Shown one piece after another: positions 43,012-51,592 of a stretch of DNA of 64,000 nucleotides. A program made the translations under genes and the position numbers. The stretch is taken from positions 4,138,790 through 4,202,789 of the forward strand of contig NZ_MQWC01000004.1 of assembly GCF_002954405.1 (NCBI RefSeq), read 5' to 3'. This DNA is from Salinibacter sp. 10B (GTDB lineage Bacteria; Bacteroidota; Rhodothermia; Rhodothermales; Salinibacteraceae). Every line of letters begins with the position of its first letter. The stretch's first letter is position 1. The notes under the pieces were generated by a model, which had not been told where the DNA came from, searched no databases, and was given only the letters and a program-made list of their open reading frames with translations.

Positions 43012-44334
43012 TTACTCGCGCAGTGAAAAGGCGTCAGGGAGGAGCTCGACCATCTTGTGCGAGCCTGTAACGAAAAGGGCGTCGCCCGGTTGAGCAAAAT
43101 GCTGGTAGTCCGTGAGGGCCTCCGCAAGAGGGCGAGTGGGGAGGACCTTGACGCCGTGCATCCGCAAGGTGTCGGCAATGTCTTTCGGAGAGAGGGCGCG
43201 TGCAGTGTCGACTGGAATCGGTATGACGTGGGCGTCGCGTTCAGCGAGGAGACGCGCGATCTCCGGCAGATTTTTACCCTGGACGGCGTTCATACAAACG
43301 TACAGTTGTCCGCCCCGCTGTGTAAGAGCGGCATCGATCGTCTGGAGGCCGGCGGCGATGCCCGGGGGGTTGTGGGCCACGTCGACCACGATGAGAGGCT
43401 GTTCTTGAAGGACGTCCAGGCGCCCGCGGAAGCCGGTAAGGTTCCGCACGTTGCGCAGCCCCTCGTGTACCGGATCCGGACGGGCCTGTACGGCCGGAAC
43501 GACGAGCTCCGCCGCCCGAAGCGCCAGCGCCGCGTTGGCCTGCTGGTGCTCACCGGCCAGGGCCAGATGAATGCGATCATAGTCCCGCAAGGGGGTCTCC
43601 ACATCCATAATGCTGCCAAAGAGGTCGGCTTTCGGCGCCCACCATGCCACCTCGTCCCGAAGATTGTACAGGGGCACATCCTGTGCCCGCGCCACCTCGG
43701 CAATAGTCGCTTTGGCGTCGCGTTGGGTGACCCCAGAGAGTACGGGCGTCTGGGGTTTAATGATGCCCGCTTTTTCTCGAGCAATTTCCGGGAGCGTGTC
43801 CCCCAGCAGGTCCGTGTGGTCGAGGTCAATGTTGGTTATGACCGACAGTGCGGGATGGAGCACATTCGTGCCGTCGAGGCGCCCCCCGAGGCCTACCTCA
43901 ATCACAGCGAGATCGACCCCCCGGTCGGCAAAGTACCGAAAGGTAAGGGCGACCATGACCTCGAAAAAGCTGGGGGATACGCGGTCGAAGAGGTCGCGGT
44001 ATTGATCGATGGCATCCACGAGCCACTCCGTAGGGGCAGGGACGCCGTCCACCCGCATCCGCTGCTCAACGTGGGTGAGGTGAGGCGAGGTGTGAAGGCC
44101 CGTGTTCAGTCCCGCCGCGGTGGCAATGGCGGCAATCATCGACGATACCGATCCTTTGCCGTTGGTGCCAGCGACGTGCACTGCGCGCAGGGCTTCGTGG
44201 GGGCGGCCCATCGCGTCCATCATGGTGTCCATGCGCTCCAGGCCCGGTTTTCGTGCGTCGTCACCGACGCTTCCGTACTGCGGAAGCCCGAAAAGATAGT
44301 CGAGGGCGTCGGGGCGAGGCATCGAGGCGGCCAT
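43012..44334 (-). CDS. folC: folylpolyglutamate synthase / dihydrofolate synthase
   Basis: 440 residues; Mur-ligase-type enzyme that adds glutamate to (dihydro)folates. FGLPQYGSVGDDARKPGLER is the FolC N-terminal block. AVHVAGTNGKGSVSSMIAAI is the P-loop (56-63). SPHLTHVEQRMRVDG, EVGLGGRLDGTNV, VITNIDLDHTDLLGDTLPEI and EKAGIIKP follow, and VVDVAHNPPGI opens the C-terminal domain. Whether it performs both reactions cannot be told from sequence alone. tsaE is 56 bp upstream on the same strand. Confidence 0.95.
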   Translation of the reverse strand: MAASMPRPDALDYLFGLPQYGSVGDDARKPGLERMDTMMDAMGRPHEALRAVHVAGTNGKGSVSSMIAAIATAAGLNTGLHTSPHLTHVEQRMRVDGVPAPTEWLVDAIDQYRDLFDRVSPSFFEVMVALTFRYFADRGVDLAVIEVGLGGRLDGTNVLHPALSVITNIDLDHTDLLGDTLPEIAREKAGIIKPQTPVLSGVTQRDAKATIAEVARAQDVPLYNLRDEVAWWAPKADLFGSIMDVETPLRDYDRIHLALAGEHQQANAALALRAAELVVPAVQARPDPVHEGLRNVRNLTGFRGRLDVLQEQPLIVVDVAHNPPGIAAGLQTIDAALTQRGGQLYVCMNAVQGKNLPEIARLLAERDAHVIPIPVDTARALSPKDIADTLRMHGVKVLPTRPLAEALTDYQHFAQPGDALFVTGSHKMVELLPDAFSLRE

Positions 44335-44390
44335 GGTTTAGACAGGAAAGAAACCCATGGGAAGAAGCGATCCAATGGATCACCGTTCCG

Positions 44391-44873
44391 TTACCTTTTC
44401 GTGTGTTTACGGAGCGTAAGGCGGCGTTGATGGGCAGCCACGTGGGTGAGGGCCAGGTGCAAGGTGTGCGCCGGAAGGAGGGACTCTACGCGGTCGGCCC
44501 ACTCGATACAGGTAATGCCGCTGCCGTGTACGTACTCTTCAAATCCCAGCTCGGTGAATTCGTCCGGCGACTGTACTCGGTAGGCATCAAAGTGGTAGAG
44601 AGGACAGCGGCCGTTTTCGTAGGTGTGCAAGATGGTAAAGGTGGGACTTCGAACCGCGGCGGCCGAGAGGCCCAGTCCTTCGGCAATGCCTTTCACGAGC
44701 TGAGTCTTTCCCGTTCCGAGATCGCCGTAGAGGGCTACGACGGCACCCGAAGAAAGCGTTTCAGCAAGCCGCGTGCCCAAGTTTTGGGTCTCCGATGCCG
44801 ATTGGGTCGTCGCGGGAAGAAGAGACTGGATGCCGGCAAGGGGGCAGTCGGAAGGAGAGGGAGGATCGGACAT
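44391..44873 (-). CDS. tsaE: tRNA threonylcarbamoyladenosine biosynthesis ATPase TsaE
   Basis: 160 residues. ATG 44873 gives MSDPPSPSDCPLAGIQSLLP. GAVVALYGDLGTGKTQLVKG holds the Walker A (50-57), AAVRSPTFTILHTYENGRCP the TsaE-typical SPTF motif, LYHFDAYRVQSP the Walker B-like strand, and CIEWADRVESLLP the conserved EW motif. It works with TsaB-TsaD to put t6A on tRNAs reading ANN codons. The N-terminal ~25 residues are longer than usual. It lies 84 bp downstream of porX. Confidence 0.94.
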   Translation of the reverse strand: MSDPPSPSDCPLAGIQSLLPATTQSASETQNLGTRLAETLSSGAVVALYGDLGTGKTQLVKGIAEGLGLSAAAVRSPTFTILHTYENGRCPLYHFDAYRVQSPDEFTELGFEEYVHGSGITCIEWADRVESLLPAHTLHLALTHVAAHQRRLTLRKHTKR

Positions 44874-44956
44874 AGGATCTTCTGTACAAGGCACTCCGGC
44901 AGTCGGGGCGGTCACTGATGGGACGGCTCTCGTATGCAAGGCACGGGGCATACGGG

Positions 44957-46516
44957 CTAACGGGGCGTCAGGGTGGCGATGGGCAGAATCATCTCTTGCA
45001 TGGAGGCTCCTCCGTGCTGGAGTGTATCGCGGTAGAGGTTTTCGTAGTGGTGAAAGTTCGTTGGGTAAACGAAATAGAAATCCTCTTTTGCAAAGATGTA
45101 ATTGGTGTTCATGCCGTATCGGGGCAGACCGAACTCCTTCGGGTTACGCACGAAAATAGCGTCCTCTTCGTCGCATTTGAGGTTGCGGCCGTATTTGTAC
45201 CGGAGAGCAGTGGAGGTTTCACGGTCCCCAATTACCTTTGAGGATCGGAGGCTTCGGATGGCGCCGTGGTCGGTGGTAAGGACGACGGTACAGTCGGTGT
45301 CGGCAAGGGTGCGGAGGCTGTCCAGGAGCCACGAGTGCTCAAACCACGTGCGGGTCAGGGCTCGGTAGGCTTCTTCGTCCGGCGCCAGTTCTTTTAGGAC
45401 ATCGGAGTCGGAACGGCTGTGTGCCAAGATGTCAACGAAGTTGACGACGACCGCGCTTAGATCGTGCTGCGTGAGATTAGTGGCCTGCTGGGCAAATTCT
45501 TGTCCTTCCTTGCCGGTAATGAGCTTGTCGTAGCGGATGCTGAGGTCGCCGTAGTGGTGGCGGTCCAACTGGTCGTGGAGGAAGGGCTCCTCGTGTTGGT
45601 TGCGGCTATGCTCATCCTCCTCGTCCGTTTCCCAGGCCCCCGGAAATCGGTCCACCAACTCCACCGGAAGAAGACCGCTGAAGATGGCGTTACGCGAGTA
45701 CGGAGTAGCGGTGGGGAGGAGGCTGTAGTAGAAGTCGGTCTCGATCGAAAAGTGAGGATGCAGAAGCTCCTCAAAGGTGCGCCATTGATCGTAGCGCAGG
45801 CAGTCGATCACGAAGAATACTACTGGATCGTCTCCCAACTCGGGAAGAACGAACTCGGAAATGACCTCGTGAGAAAGAGGCGGCCGGTTCGGGTCGGGAG
45901 GCGCATCCGTCGCGTCAATCCAGTCAGCGTAGTTGCTCTCGATAAAGTTTCCAAACTCTCGGTTCGCCTCTTTGAACTGGTCCTGAAAGATCTGACGCGC
46001 GCCCTCGTCCTCCGTCAGCTCCAGATCGTAGTGCACGAGCTTGCGGTAGAGGGCGGTCCAATCGGCGTGTGTGAGCGGCTCGCGGAGAGCCTGCGAGATT
46101 TCATTGAACGATTCGAGGTAGTCCTGGGAGAGGGTTTCCTGCCGCAACTGCGTGCGCTCGAGCAGACGCTTACAGGTGAGGAGAATCTGACTTGGATTGA
46201 CAGGCTTCGTGAGGTAATCGCTGATCTGGTTGCCCAGGGCCCGCTCCATGAGGTCCTCTTCCTCGCTCTTTGTAACCAGGACCACCGGCAGTTCCGGGCG
46301 CACCTCCTTGATCGCTTCTAGCGTTTCGAGCCCGTCCATTCCGGGCATTTGCTCGTCAAGGAGTACGACGTCAAACAGGTCTTCCCGGACATAGTCCACC
46401 GCGTCGGCCCCGTTCGAGGTGGTCTGCACCTCATAATCCTTGTTTTCCAGAAACATGACGTGGGAGCGGAGCAGATCGATCTCATCGTCCACCCAGAGAA
46501 TCCGGGGTGCGCTCAT
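44957..46516 (-). CDS. porX: PorX-type response regulator with PglZ phosphatase-like domain
   Basis: 519 residues. Residues 1-120 are a receiver domain: ILWVDDEID, phospho-acceptor Asp54 in VVLLDEQMPGMDGLE, Thr82-Lys83 and YLTKPVNP. A helical linker leads to a PglZ/alkaline-phosphatase-superfamily domain: VVFFVIDCLRYDQWRTFEEL, LLPTATPYSRNAIFSGLLP, VVVNFVDILAHSRSD and VVLTTDHGAIRS. This is the architecture of PorX, which in Porphyromonas and related bacteria controls T9SS and cleaves signalling oligonucleotides. The partner kinase PorY is not in the window. ATG 46516 gives MSAPRILWVDDEID; the upstream open frame is not family-like. Confidence 0.92.
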   Translation of the reverse strand: MSAPRILWVDDEIDLLRSHVMFLENKDYEVQTTSNGADAVDYVREDLFDVVLLDEQMPGMDGLETLEAIKEVRPELPVVLVTKSEEEDLMERALGNQISDYLTKPVNPSQILLTCKRLLERTQLRQETLSQDYLESFNEISQALREPLTHADWTALYRKLVHYDLELTEDEGARQIFQDQFKEANREFGNFIESNYADWIDATDAPPDPNRPPLSHEVISEFVLPELGDDPVVFFVIDCLRYDQWRTFEELLHPHFSIETDFYYSLLPTATPYSRNAIFSGLLPVELVDRFPGAWETDEEDEHSRNQHEEPFLHDQLDRHHYGDLSIRYDKLITGKEGQEFAQQATNLTQHDLSAVVVNFVDILAHSRSDSDVLKELAPDEEAYRALTRTWFEHSWLLDSLRTLADTDCTVVLTTDHGAIRSLRSSKVIGDRETSTALRYKYGRNLKCDEEDAIFVRNPKEFGLPRYGMNTNYIFAKEDFYFVYPTNFHHYENLYRDTLQHGGASMQEMILPIATLTPR

Positions 46517-46624
46517 GGTCGGGTGTGGAGTTCGGAGTATGAACGGGGGAGGGAGAAATGGAGTGAGGGAGGGGCCCCTCTGGAATTCCGAATCGTTTCG
46601 CCTCACCCACGGGGGCCTTTCGGC

Positions 46625-47116
46625 TTACCATTCGGAGGGAGCGCGTACGGGGGTGCCGTTGAGGGTGATGTAGCCCATTTCTCCATTTTGCAGTGTCACG
46701 CGGGCTAATCCGTCCCGGAAAGTCCCGGCCGTTGCAAACTGGGGCGGAATAACGACATCTCCGTCTCGGTCAATGAAGCCCCAGAGGCTGTCGGGACGTA
46801 CAGGGGCCAGGCCCTCGGAGAATGGACCTGCGGCCGCGTACGACGGCGGAATGACAGCCGTGCCGTTCGTATTGATGAAGCCGTACTGCCCATTTTGACG
46901 AACGAGCGCTCGGTTGTCAACAAACCGATAGGCCCGGTCAAACTGAGGCGGAATGGCCGGTGTGCCCTCGCGCGTCATATAGCCCCATTCGCCCTCTTGT
47001 TCGATCGGAAACAGAGGGCCGGACGCGTCGAGGGCCGGCTGAGAGACCTCGCGACAGCCGGTGAGGCCGAGTAGGAGGACGACGATCCCCAAAAGGGTAG
47101 GGTGACGAAGAACCAT
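46625..47116 (-). CDS. WG-repeat lipoprotein
   Basis: 163 residues. IVVLLLGLTGC ends in a lipobox with Cys21, so the protein is anchored as a lipoprotein. Three to four WG repeats follow: EWGYMTREGTPAIPPQFDRA, YGFINTNGTAVIPPSYAAAG, LWGFIDRDGDVVIPPQFATA and MGYITLNGTPV. WG repeats form small beta units of unknown function, possibly peptide- or glycan-binding at the envelope. It lies 108 bp upstream of porX on the same strand, with no clear functional link. Confidence 0.82.
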   Translation of the reverse strand: MVLRHPTLLGIVVLLLGLTGCREVSQPALDASGPLFPIEQEGEWGYMTREGTPAIPPQFDRAYRFVDNRALVRQNGQYGFINTNGTAVIPPSYAAAGPFSEGLAPVRPDSLWGFIDRDGDVVIPPQFATAGTFRDGLARVTLQNGEMGYITLNGTPVRAPSEW

Positions 47117-47182
47117 GATTGGAATTGGGGCGTCTGGACAATTTCACGCCGACCTCCATGTACCCGCCGGTACGGAAAACGT

Positions 47183-48145
47183 TCACTCCGATTCCTCATC
47201 CCATAGGCTCTCCTGCGTATACGGACTGCCGGGCATGGACCAGATCTTGCCGGGGACGTAGCGGCGATGACGGTCGAGCTCTTCGATGGCGTTCATGTCC
47301 TCCTGGGTCAGAGAGAGCTCGGCGGCGGCCAGGTTTTCTCGAATGTGTTGGGGCGTAGTGGACTTCGGAATAGTGGCTGTCCCCCGTTGAAGCGCCCAAC
47401 TAATGAGGACCTGTGCGGGCGTGGCGTCGTGCTGGGTGGCAATGTCGGCGATGGTGGAGTCCTCCAACAGAAGAGGTTCATTTTCTGCCTTCATCCCTTC
47501 GGGCCGGTCCTTTGAGCCGAGCGGGGAATACGCAGTGGCATGGATTCCCTGATCGTTCATGAAGTCGAGCAGGTCCGGCTGCTGGAGGTACGGGTGCAGC
47601 TCTACCTGATTCATCTCGGGCAGGTGGTCGGCCGCGTCGATGAGCTGATCCAGCTTCTGGGCGCTGAAGTTGGAGACGCCAATGTGCCGGGTAAGACCAT
47701 CCTCTACGAGCGGCTCCATTGCGGCCCACGTTGTGGCTGGAGGCAATTCCTCGGGCGAGAAAATGTGGTCGGGGGCGTCGGGCATGTCGAGGCCCGATTG
47801 AATCGCCACCGGCCAGTGCATGAGGTACAGGTCGAGATAGTCGAGCTGAAGGTCGGCGAGTGTGGACTTGAGTGCCGGACGGACATCCTCCGGGGCGTGG
47901 GCGTCGTTCCAAAGCTTCGAGGTAATCCAAAGCTCGTCTCGGGAGACGAGGCCTTGATCAAAGGCGTCGGACAGCGCCTCTCCGACCTCTGCCTCGTTTC
48001 CGTAAATGGGGGCGCAGTCGATGTGTCGGTAGCCGGCCTTCAGGGCTTCCAGTACGGCGTCGTAGACCTTTCCCGGCTCTGATTTCCAGGTGCCGAGCCC
48101 AAGCATGGGCATCTCGTCGCCGTTGTCGAAGGAAAGTGTTTGCAT
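47183..48145 (-). CDS. aldo/keto reductase
   Basis: 320 residues, AKR superfamily TIM barrel using NADPH. ATG 48145 gives MQTLSFDNGDEMPMLGLGTW; the frame is open upstream but not family-like. The catalytic tetrad is Asp43, Tyr48, Lys77 and the His in LYLMHWP. HIDCAPIYGNEAEVGEALSD, HIGVSNFSAQKLDQLI, and the C-terminal IPKSTTPQHIRENLAAAELS for NADPH binding are all typical. It is close to the aldehyde/aldose reductase group. It stands alone in the divergent pair with the lactonase. Confidence 0.92.
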   Translation of the reverse strand: MQTLSFDNGDEMPMLGLGTWKSEPGKVYDAVLEALKAGYRHIDCAPIYGNEAEVGEALSDAFDQGLVSRDELWITSKLWNDAHAPEDVRPALKSTLADLQLDYLDLYLMHWPVAIQSGLDMPDAPDHIFSPEELPPATTWAAMEPLVEDGLTRHIGVSNFSAQKLDQLIDAADHLPEMNQVELHPYLQQPDLLDFMNDQGIHATAYSPLGSKDRPEGMKAENEPLLLEDSTIADIATQHDATPAQVLISWALQRGTATIPKSTTPQHIRENLAAAELSLTQEDMNAIEELDRHRRYVPGKIWSMPGSPYTQESLWDEESE

Positions 48146-48533
48146 GATGTAGAGGTCCGATTCGAATGTGCGGTGGAGGATAGGGAAAAGGGTACTTTCC
48201 CCGTCCGTCGTCGTTCGGGGAAGACTCTGTAAGGACAAATCCAAGGGGAAATTGTTGCCCTTTCGGGCGAGGGAGTCTCCTTTCGTGGGCGACAAACCGG
48301 AGGAGAAGGGAGAAGAACCGTATCTTGGAGGAAAGCCATTCGGGCTGTCTTATGACCTCCTGGAACTATTCCGTGTGTTGCCACGCAGTCTTCTTTCGGC
48401 CAAACGGAAGACATACGGCAGACCAGCCGGGTTCTCTTGACCCGAGTGTTGAATACTGCGGGCCGGGCAATCTGCAATCATCGCCGCCGATTTGTATTCT
48501 GGAGCTAGATCATTTCCCAATCTACACTCCGCT
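48146..48533. other. divergent intergenic region
   Basis: About 390 bases between the aldo/keto reductase (minus) and the lactonase (plus). It must contain promoters for both. No gene, repeat or stable hairpin recognised. Confidence 0.45.
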
Positions 48534-49721
48534 ATGTATCCTTGCTTCCGCTCTGCGCCCGTCATTGGGGGCATGCTTGTTGTCCTGTTGGTCGGCGCAA
48601 TGGGAGGCTGTGCGTCCGATTCGTCCTCCTCGTCCGACGCAGCGTCCACTTCTGGTCCTCGGATTTACGTAGGGACGGGAAATGACAACCCGGACAGTGG
48701 GATCTACACCTACCGTCTCGATTCGTCCAGCGGGGCCCTTACTCGGACCCAGGACGTCACGCCGATTCTGAACCCGACATTCCTTGCCTTGTCGCAGAAG
48801 GAAGAACACCTCTACAGTGTTCGGGAGACGGTCGACTCCGCGGCGGTAGCGGCCTTTGACGTCGAGGCATCAACGGGACGCTTGCAACAAATAAACACGG
48901 TTTCGGCGGAGGGAGGGGCGCCCTGCTTCATCAGTCTGGACCAGACCGGCCAGTGGGCGCTCATTGCCAATTACGTCGGCGGGAATGTGGCTCTCTTTCC
49001 GGTGCGGGCAAATGGAGGGCTTGGGCCTGCGTCGCAGGTTGTGCAGCATACCGGGGCCGGAGCCGATCCGGACCGGCAGGCAGCGCCCCATGCGCACTCA
49101 TTCCAGGTGGACCCACAAAATCAATACGCTCTGGCTGCGGATCTTGGCATCGATGAAGTGCGAATTTACCCGTTTGATGCCGACACCGGCCGGCTCGATA
49201 CCACCAGCGTGCGGGTCGTATCCACTCCCCCGGGCACGGGACCGCGTCACCTCGACTTTCATCCGAATGGCGAGTACGTATATCTCATTGGTGAGCTCAG
49301 TGGTACGGTCATCGTGTATGAGTATGACGCCGAGGAGGGACGGATGACTGCTGTACAGACGGTGTCTACTGTGCCCGACGACTTTGAGGGCAACGCCGCC
49401 AGCGCCGATATTCACGTGCATCCGTCCGGGAATTTTCTCTACGCTTCCAATCGAGGCGATGCGAATGACATTGTTCATTACACGATTGACGAGACGACGG
49501 GCCGTCTCAGCAAAGCGGGGCGGCAGCAACAGGCCGTTCGCTGGCCTCGAAACTTCGCCATTGGCCCAAGAGGCGAGTTTCTCGTTGTTGCCAACCGCCG
49601 CGCCGATGCCGTTACCGTCTACCGTATTGACGCAGATACCGGAGTCCTCACGTATACCGGCCAGTCCGCTGAGGTCCCCGAGCCGACTAAGATTGAGTTT
49701 GCTACGGATCCGGGATCATAG
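48534..49721 (+). CDS. lactonase-family (6-phosphogluconolactonase-like) beta-propeller lipoprotein
   Basis: 395 residues. MLVVLLVGAMGGC is a lipoprotein signal with Cys26, followed by a Ser-rich spacer (SDSSSSSDAASTS). The rest is a seven-bladed propeller of the lactonase (YbhE/Pgl) family: IYVGTGNDNPDSGIYTYRLD, NPTFLALSQKEEHLYSVRE, ADPDRQAAPHAHSFQVDPQN, GTGPRHLDFHPNGEYVYLI and RWPRNFAIGPRGEFLVVANR. YbhE itself is cytosolic; this one is exported, so a role on extracellular or periplasmic lactones is likely. The substrate is undetermined. Confidence 0.88.
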   Translation: MYPCFRSAPVIGGMLVVLLVGAMGGCASDSSSSSDAASTSGPRIYVGTGNDNPDSGIYTYRLDSSSGALTRTQDVTPILNPTFLALSQKEEHLYSVRETVDSAAVAAFDVEASTGRLQQINTVSAEGGAPCFISLDQTGQWALIANYVGGNVALFPVRANGGLGPASQVVQHTGAGADPDRQAAPHAHSFQVDPQNQYALAADLGIDEVRIYPFDADTGRLDTTSVRVVSTPPGTGPRHLDFHPNGEYVYLIGELSGTVIVYEYDAEEGRMTAVQTVSTVPDDFEGNAASADIHVHPSGNFLYASNRGDANDIVHYTIDETTGRLSKAGRQQQAVRWPRNFAIGPRGEFLVVANRRADAVTVYRIDADTGVLTYTGQSAEVPEPTKIEFATDPGS

Positions 49722-49824
49722 CACGCTCTGGGGCCGAGGGAGAGGCTCAGTCGCGGGAAAGGAAACCAGTCTAGATGTTGTCGGAAAGACGTTCTGTGGC
49801 CGTCGACTTCGTGGATTTTGTGTT

Positions 49825-50275
49825 TCACATTGACCCTCCAGGCAGCTTCATATTCTCCTTTTCGGGGGAGACGTACAGGCAGAGCGCTCCGTCCCGCTCT
49901 TCGGACAACCGGGTGAGTTGGTGGTACGCGAAGTCCGTGTGGGGCTGAGCCGGAATGAACCACATCTGCTAGTGGGTCTCCGGCCGGTCGGTCGGGTTTG
50001 TCTCGCTGTGAATCATGCCGTCGCGCCCGGCACTGATGAGCTGCATTTCGCCCACTGAAATGTCCGCCGATCCTCCCCGATTGTTGGGGTGGCGGAAGAC
50101 CCCAGAGGTGATGTAGCTCACGATGTCTACATTCCGATGTGGGTGGGCATCGATGTGGGTGGGCATCGAATCCGGAGTGCGGCTCGATCTCGCTTTCAAT
50201 CAAGACGCGCAAGGGGCCAAAATGCATCCAGTCGGGATCGTAGTACTCCGCAAAGGAAAAGCTCATTCGGTTCAC
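49825..50275 (-). pseudogene. pirin-family pseudogene
   Basis: Minus-strand pieces match a pirin (cupin) protein in two frames. SFSFAEYYDPDWMHFGPLRV leads to SEIEPHSGFDAHPH. The frame then shifts at a perfect 16-bp tandem duplication (50136-50167), continuing as HIDAHPHRNVDIVSYITSGV and SVGEMQLISAGRDGMIHSET with NPTDRPETH, then a TAG stop. After the stop QMWFIPAQPHTDFAYHQLT continues the family sequence to a premature TGA at 49825-49827. The first ~20 residues and the C-terminal domain are also missing. At least three lesions make it nonfunctional. It lies downstream of the wrbA pseudogene and shares its upstream operator. Confidence 0.82.
50136..50167. repeat. 16-bp tandem duplication inside the pirin pseudogene
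   Basis: GATGTGGGTGGGCATC occurs twice in a row (50136-50151 and 50152-50167). Since 16 is not a multiple of three, it causes the pirin frameshift and repeats the HPH metal-site codons (AHPH then AHPHRN). Confidence 0.95.
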
Positions 50276-50430
50276 GGCCCCCCCGAGATCCTGATGGCCT
50301 CGCTCTTGACTTCGACGGATTCAGGGGGAAGAGAGGATGGATGTGGGGGACGGAGAAGGCATAGAAGGGGCAATTGGTGAATGATCGAAAAGGGGCGAGG
50401 GCCGTCACGGGAGACGGACGGAGACACGTT

Positions 50431-50899
50431 CTAGGCGGAAGGAACGGGTTGATCTGCATCCGCCTCGATTTGAAGCCGGGCGGCCACCTGTGTGACGCGC
50501 CGGCCCAGCGAACGAGCGGTTTCTTGTTCGGCCGGAACGGGGGCCTCCACATCGTCGCGCTCCTCTCGGGGCATGGTCGAGGCGCCGTACGGCGACCCCC
50601 CAACGCCATCGGGGGGTCATCATCTGGTCGTTGGCGCTGTACCGCACCCCGACGAAGACCATTCCCAGATGGAGGAGAGGCACGAGGCTCGTGAGGATGT
50701 CGGTCATGTTGGCCTGTGCGGCTTCGTACGCGTCCTGACCGGACATGGCGTCTTTCGCCGAGGATAACTCTGGAATGCGACGAAGCCGAACGGTCGAGCC
50801 CGGCAGGTCGGAGGCTCCGTTCCGAACCGCCTGGGCCAGCCGGTGCGTGGTGCCGTAGGAGGAATAAAAGGGGATGACGATGTTTGCAGAGGGATCCAT
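50431..50899 (-). pseudogene. wrbA-like NAD(P)H:quinone oxidoreductase pseudogene
   Basis: From ATG 50899 the minus strand reads SANIVIPFYSSYGTTHRLAQ, a flavodoxin-like FMN loop, then VRLRRIPELSSAKDAMSGQD. It next jumps to ILTSLVPLLHLGMVFVGVRY. The ~70-residue segment that normally lies between (flavin-binding PTRFGNM and TSTGTQHGGQE region) is absent in frame. At a six-C run (in ATGACCCCCCGATG) the frame shifts by one. In the next frame GGSPYGAST, RSLGRRVTQVAARLQ and a TAG at 50431-50433 complete the WrbA C-terminus. So there is one internal deletion and one homopolymer frameshift. Confidence 0.82.
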
Positions 50900-50963
50900 G
50901 GTATCGGGTTGGAATGATAGATTCGGAAAAGGCGAATAGACCCCCACGGTTCTAAGTTTAACC

Positions 50964-50977
50964 GTTCAACATTGAAC
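50964..50977. promoter_or_regulatory. MarR-type operator, site 1 (wrbA side)
   Basis: GTTCAACATTGAAC is a 14-bp palindrome followed by TAT, 65 bp upstream of the wrbA start. The same pattern recurs at 51576-51589 upstream of the MarR gene. Inverted half sites of this kind are the normal binding sites of MarR/MhqR-type repressors. Confidence 0.65.
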
Positions 50978-51009
50978 TATATATCCAAAAAAGTTAGGGT
51001 ATACGCGCA

Positions 51010-51462
51010 TTAGTCTACGTTGGCGAGTCCCAGTTTCTTGCAAAGACGACCGAGCTCCTCGATTTCCTCATCGTCCAGGGCACTGAAGGTCTGTCTGATG
51101 GTTTGTACGTGTTCGGGAAAGAGGTCTTCGATTAAACTTTTCCCTTCCGCAGTGAGGTGGATCTTGACGTAACGCCGATCCGCCTCATCTCGTCTGCGTT
51201 CGACGAGGCCGCGGTCCGCAAGATTGGTAACGATGGTGCTGATGTTGCCCTTACTCTGGAGAAGTTTCTCTCCGAGCTGACCCTGATACATCGGGCCGAG
51301 GTGGTACACCGACTCCAGAACGCCAAACTGACCGGAAGTGAGGTCGCGTGCCTGGAACGTTTCACTGATTGTTTGATCAATAGTATTGAAAGCCCGAGTA
51401 AAACGAATATACGCATTGAGAATGCGTTCTTCGTCGTCGGTGCCCTGGTAGTGTGTCGGCAT
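51010..51462 (-). CDS. MarR-family transcriptional regulator
   Basis: 150 residues, dimeric winged helix. LTSGQFGVLESVYHLGPMYQ leads to GQLGEKLLQSKGNISTIVTN, the recognition helix, then ADRGLVERRRDEADRRYVKI, the wing. The flanking helices (RFTRAFNTIDQTISETF; EHVQTIRQTFSALDDEEIEE) form the dimer. The frame is intact. It is close in type to MhqR/HypR-like repressors, which control quinone reductases and pirin-like dioxygenases. Its neighbours are exactly a wrbA and a pirin gene, both broken. Palindromes upstream of wrbA and of marR itself suggest control of the target operon and of its own synthesis. Confidence 0.9.
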   Translation of the reverse strand: MPTHYQGTDDEERILNAYIRFTRAFNTIDQTISETFQARDLTSGQFGVLESVYHLGPMYQGQLGEKLLQSKGNISTIVTNLADRGLVERRRDEADRRYVKIHLTAEGKSLIEDLFPEHVQTIRQTFSALDDEEIEELGRLCKKLGLANVD

Positions 51463-51575
51463 CGGAAAGGGAGGTCAGCTATACGAGGCAGTAGGGCGGG
51501 GCGGGCCCACTCTGGGCAGGCCGTTCCGCCTCCTTCTCTATCTACGCTGGCTTAGATGGGGTTTTCTGCTGAACT

Positions 51576-51589
51576 GTTCAATATAGAAC
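51576..51589. promoter_or_regulatory. MarR-type operator, site 2 (marR side)
   Basis: GTTCAATATAGAAC followed by TAT lies 114 bp upstream of the MarR start on the minus strand. It matches site 1 (GTTCAACATTGAAC-TAT) at 12 of 14 positions plus the TAT. It probably mediates autoregulation. Confidence 0.62.
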
Positions 51590-51592
51590 TAT

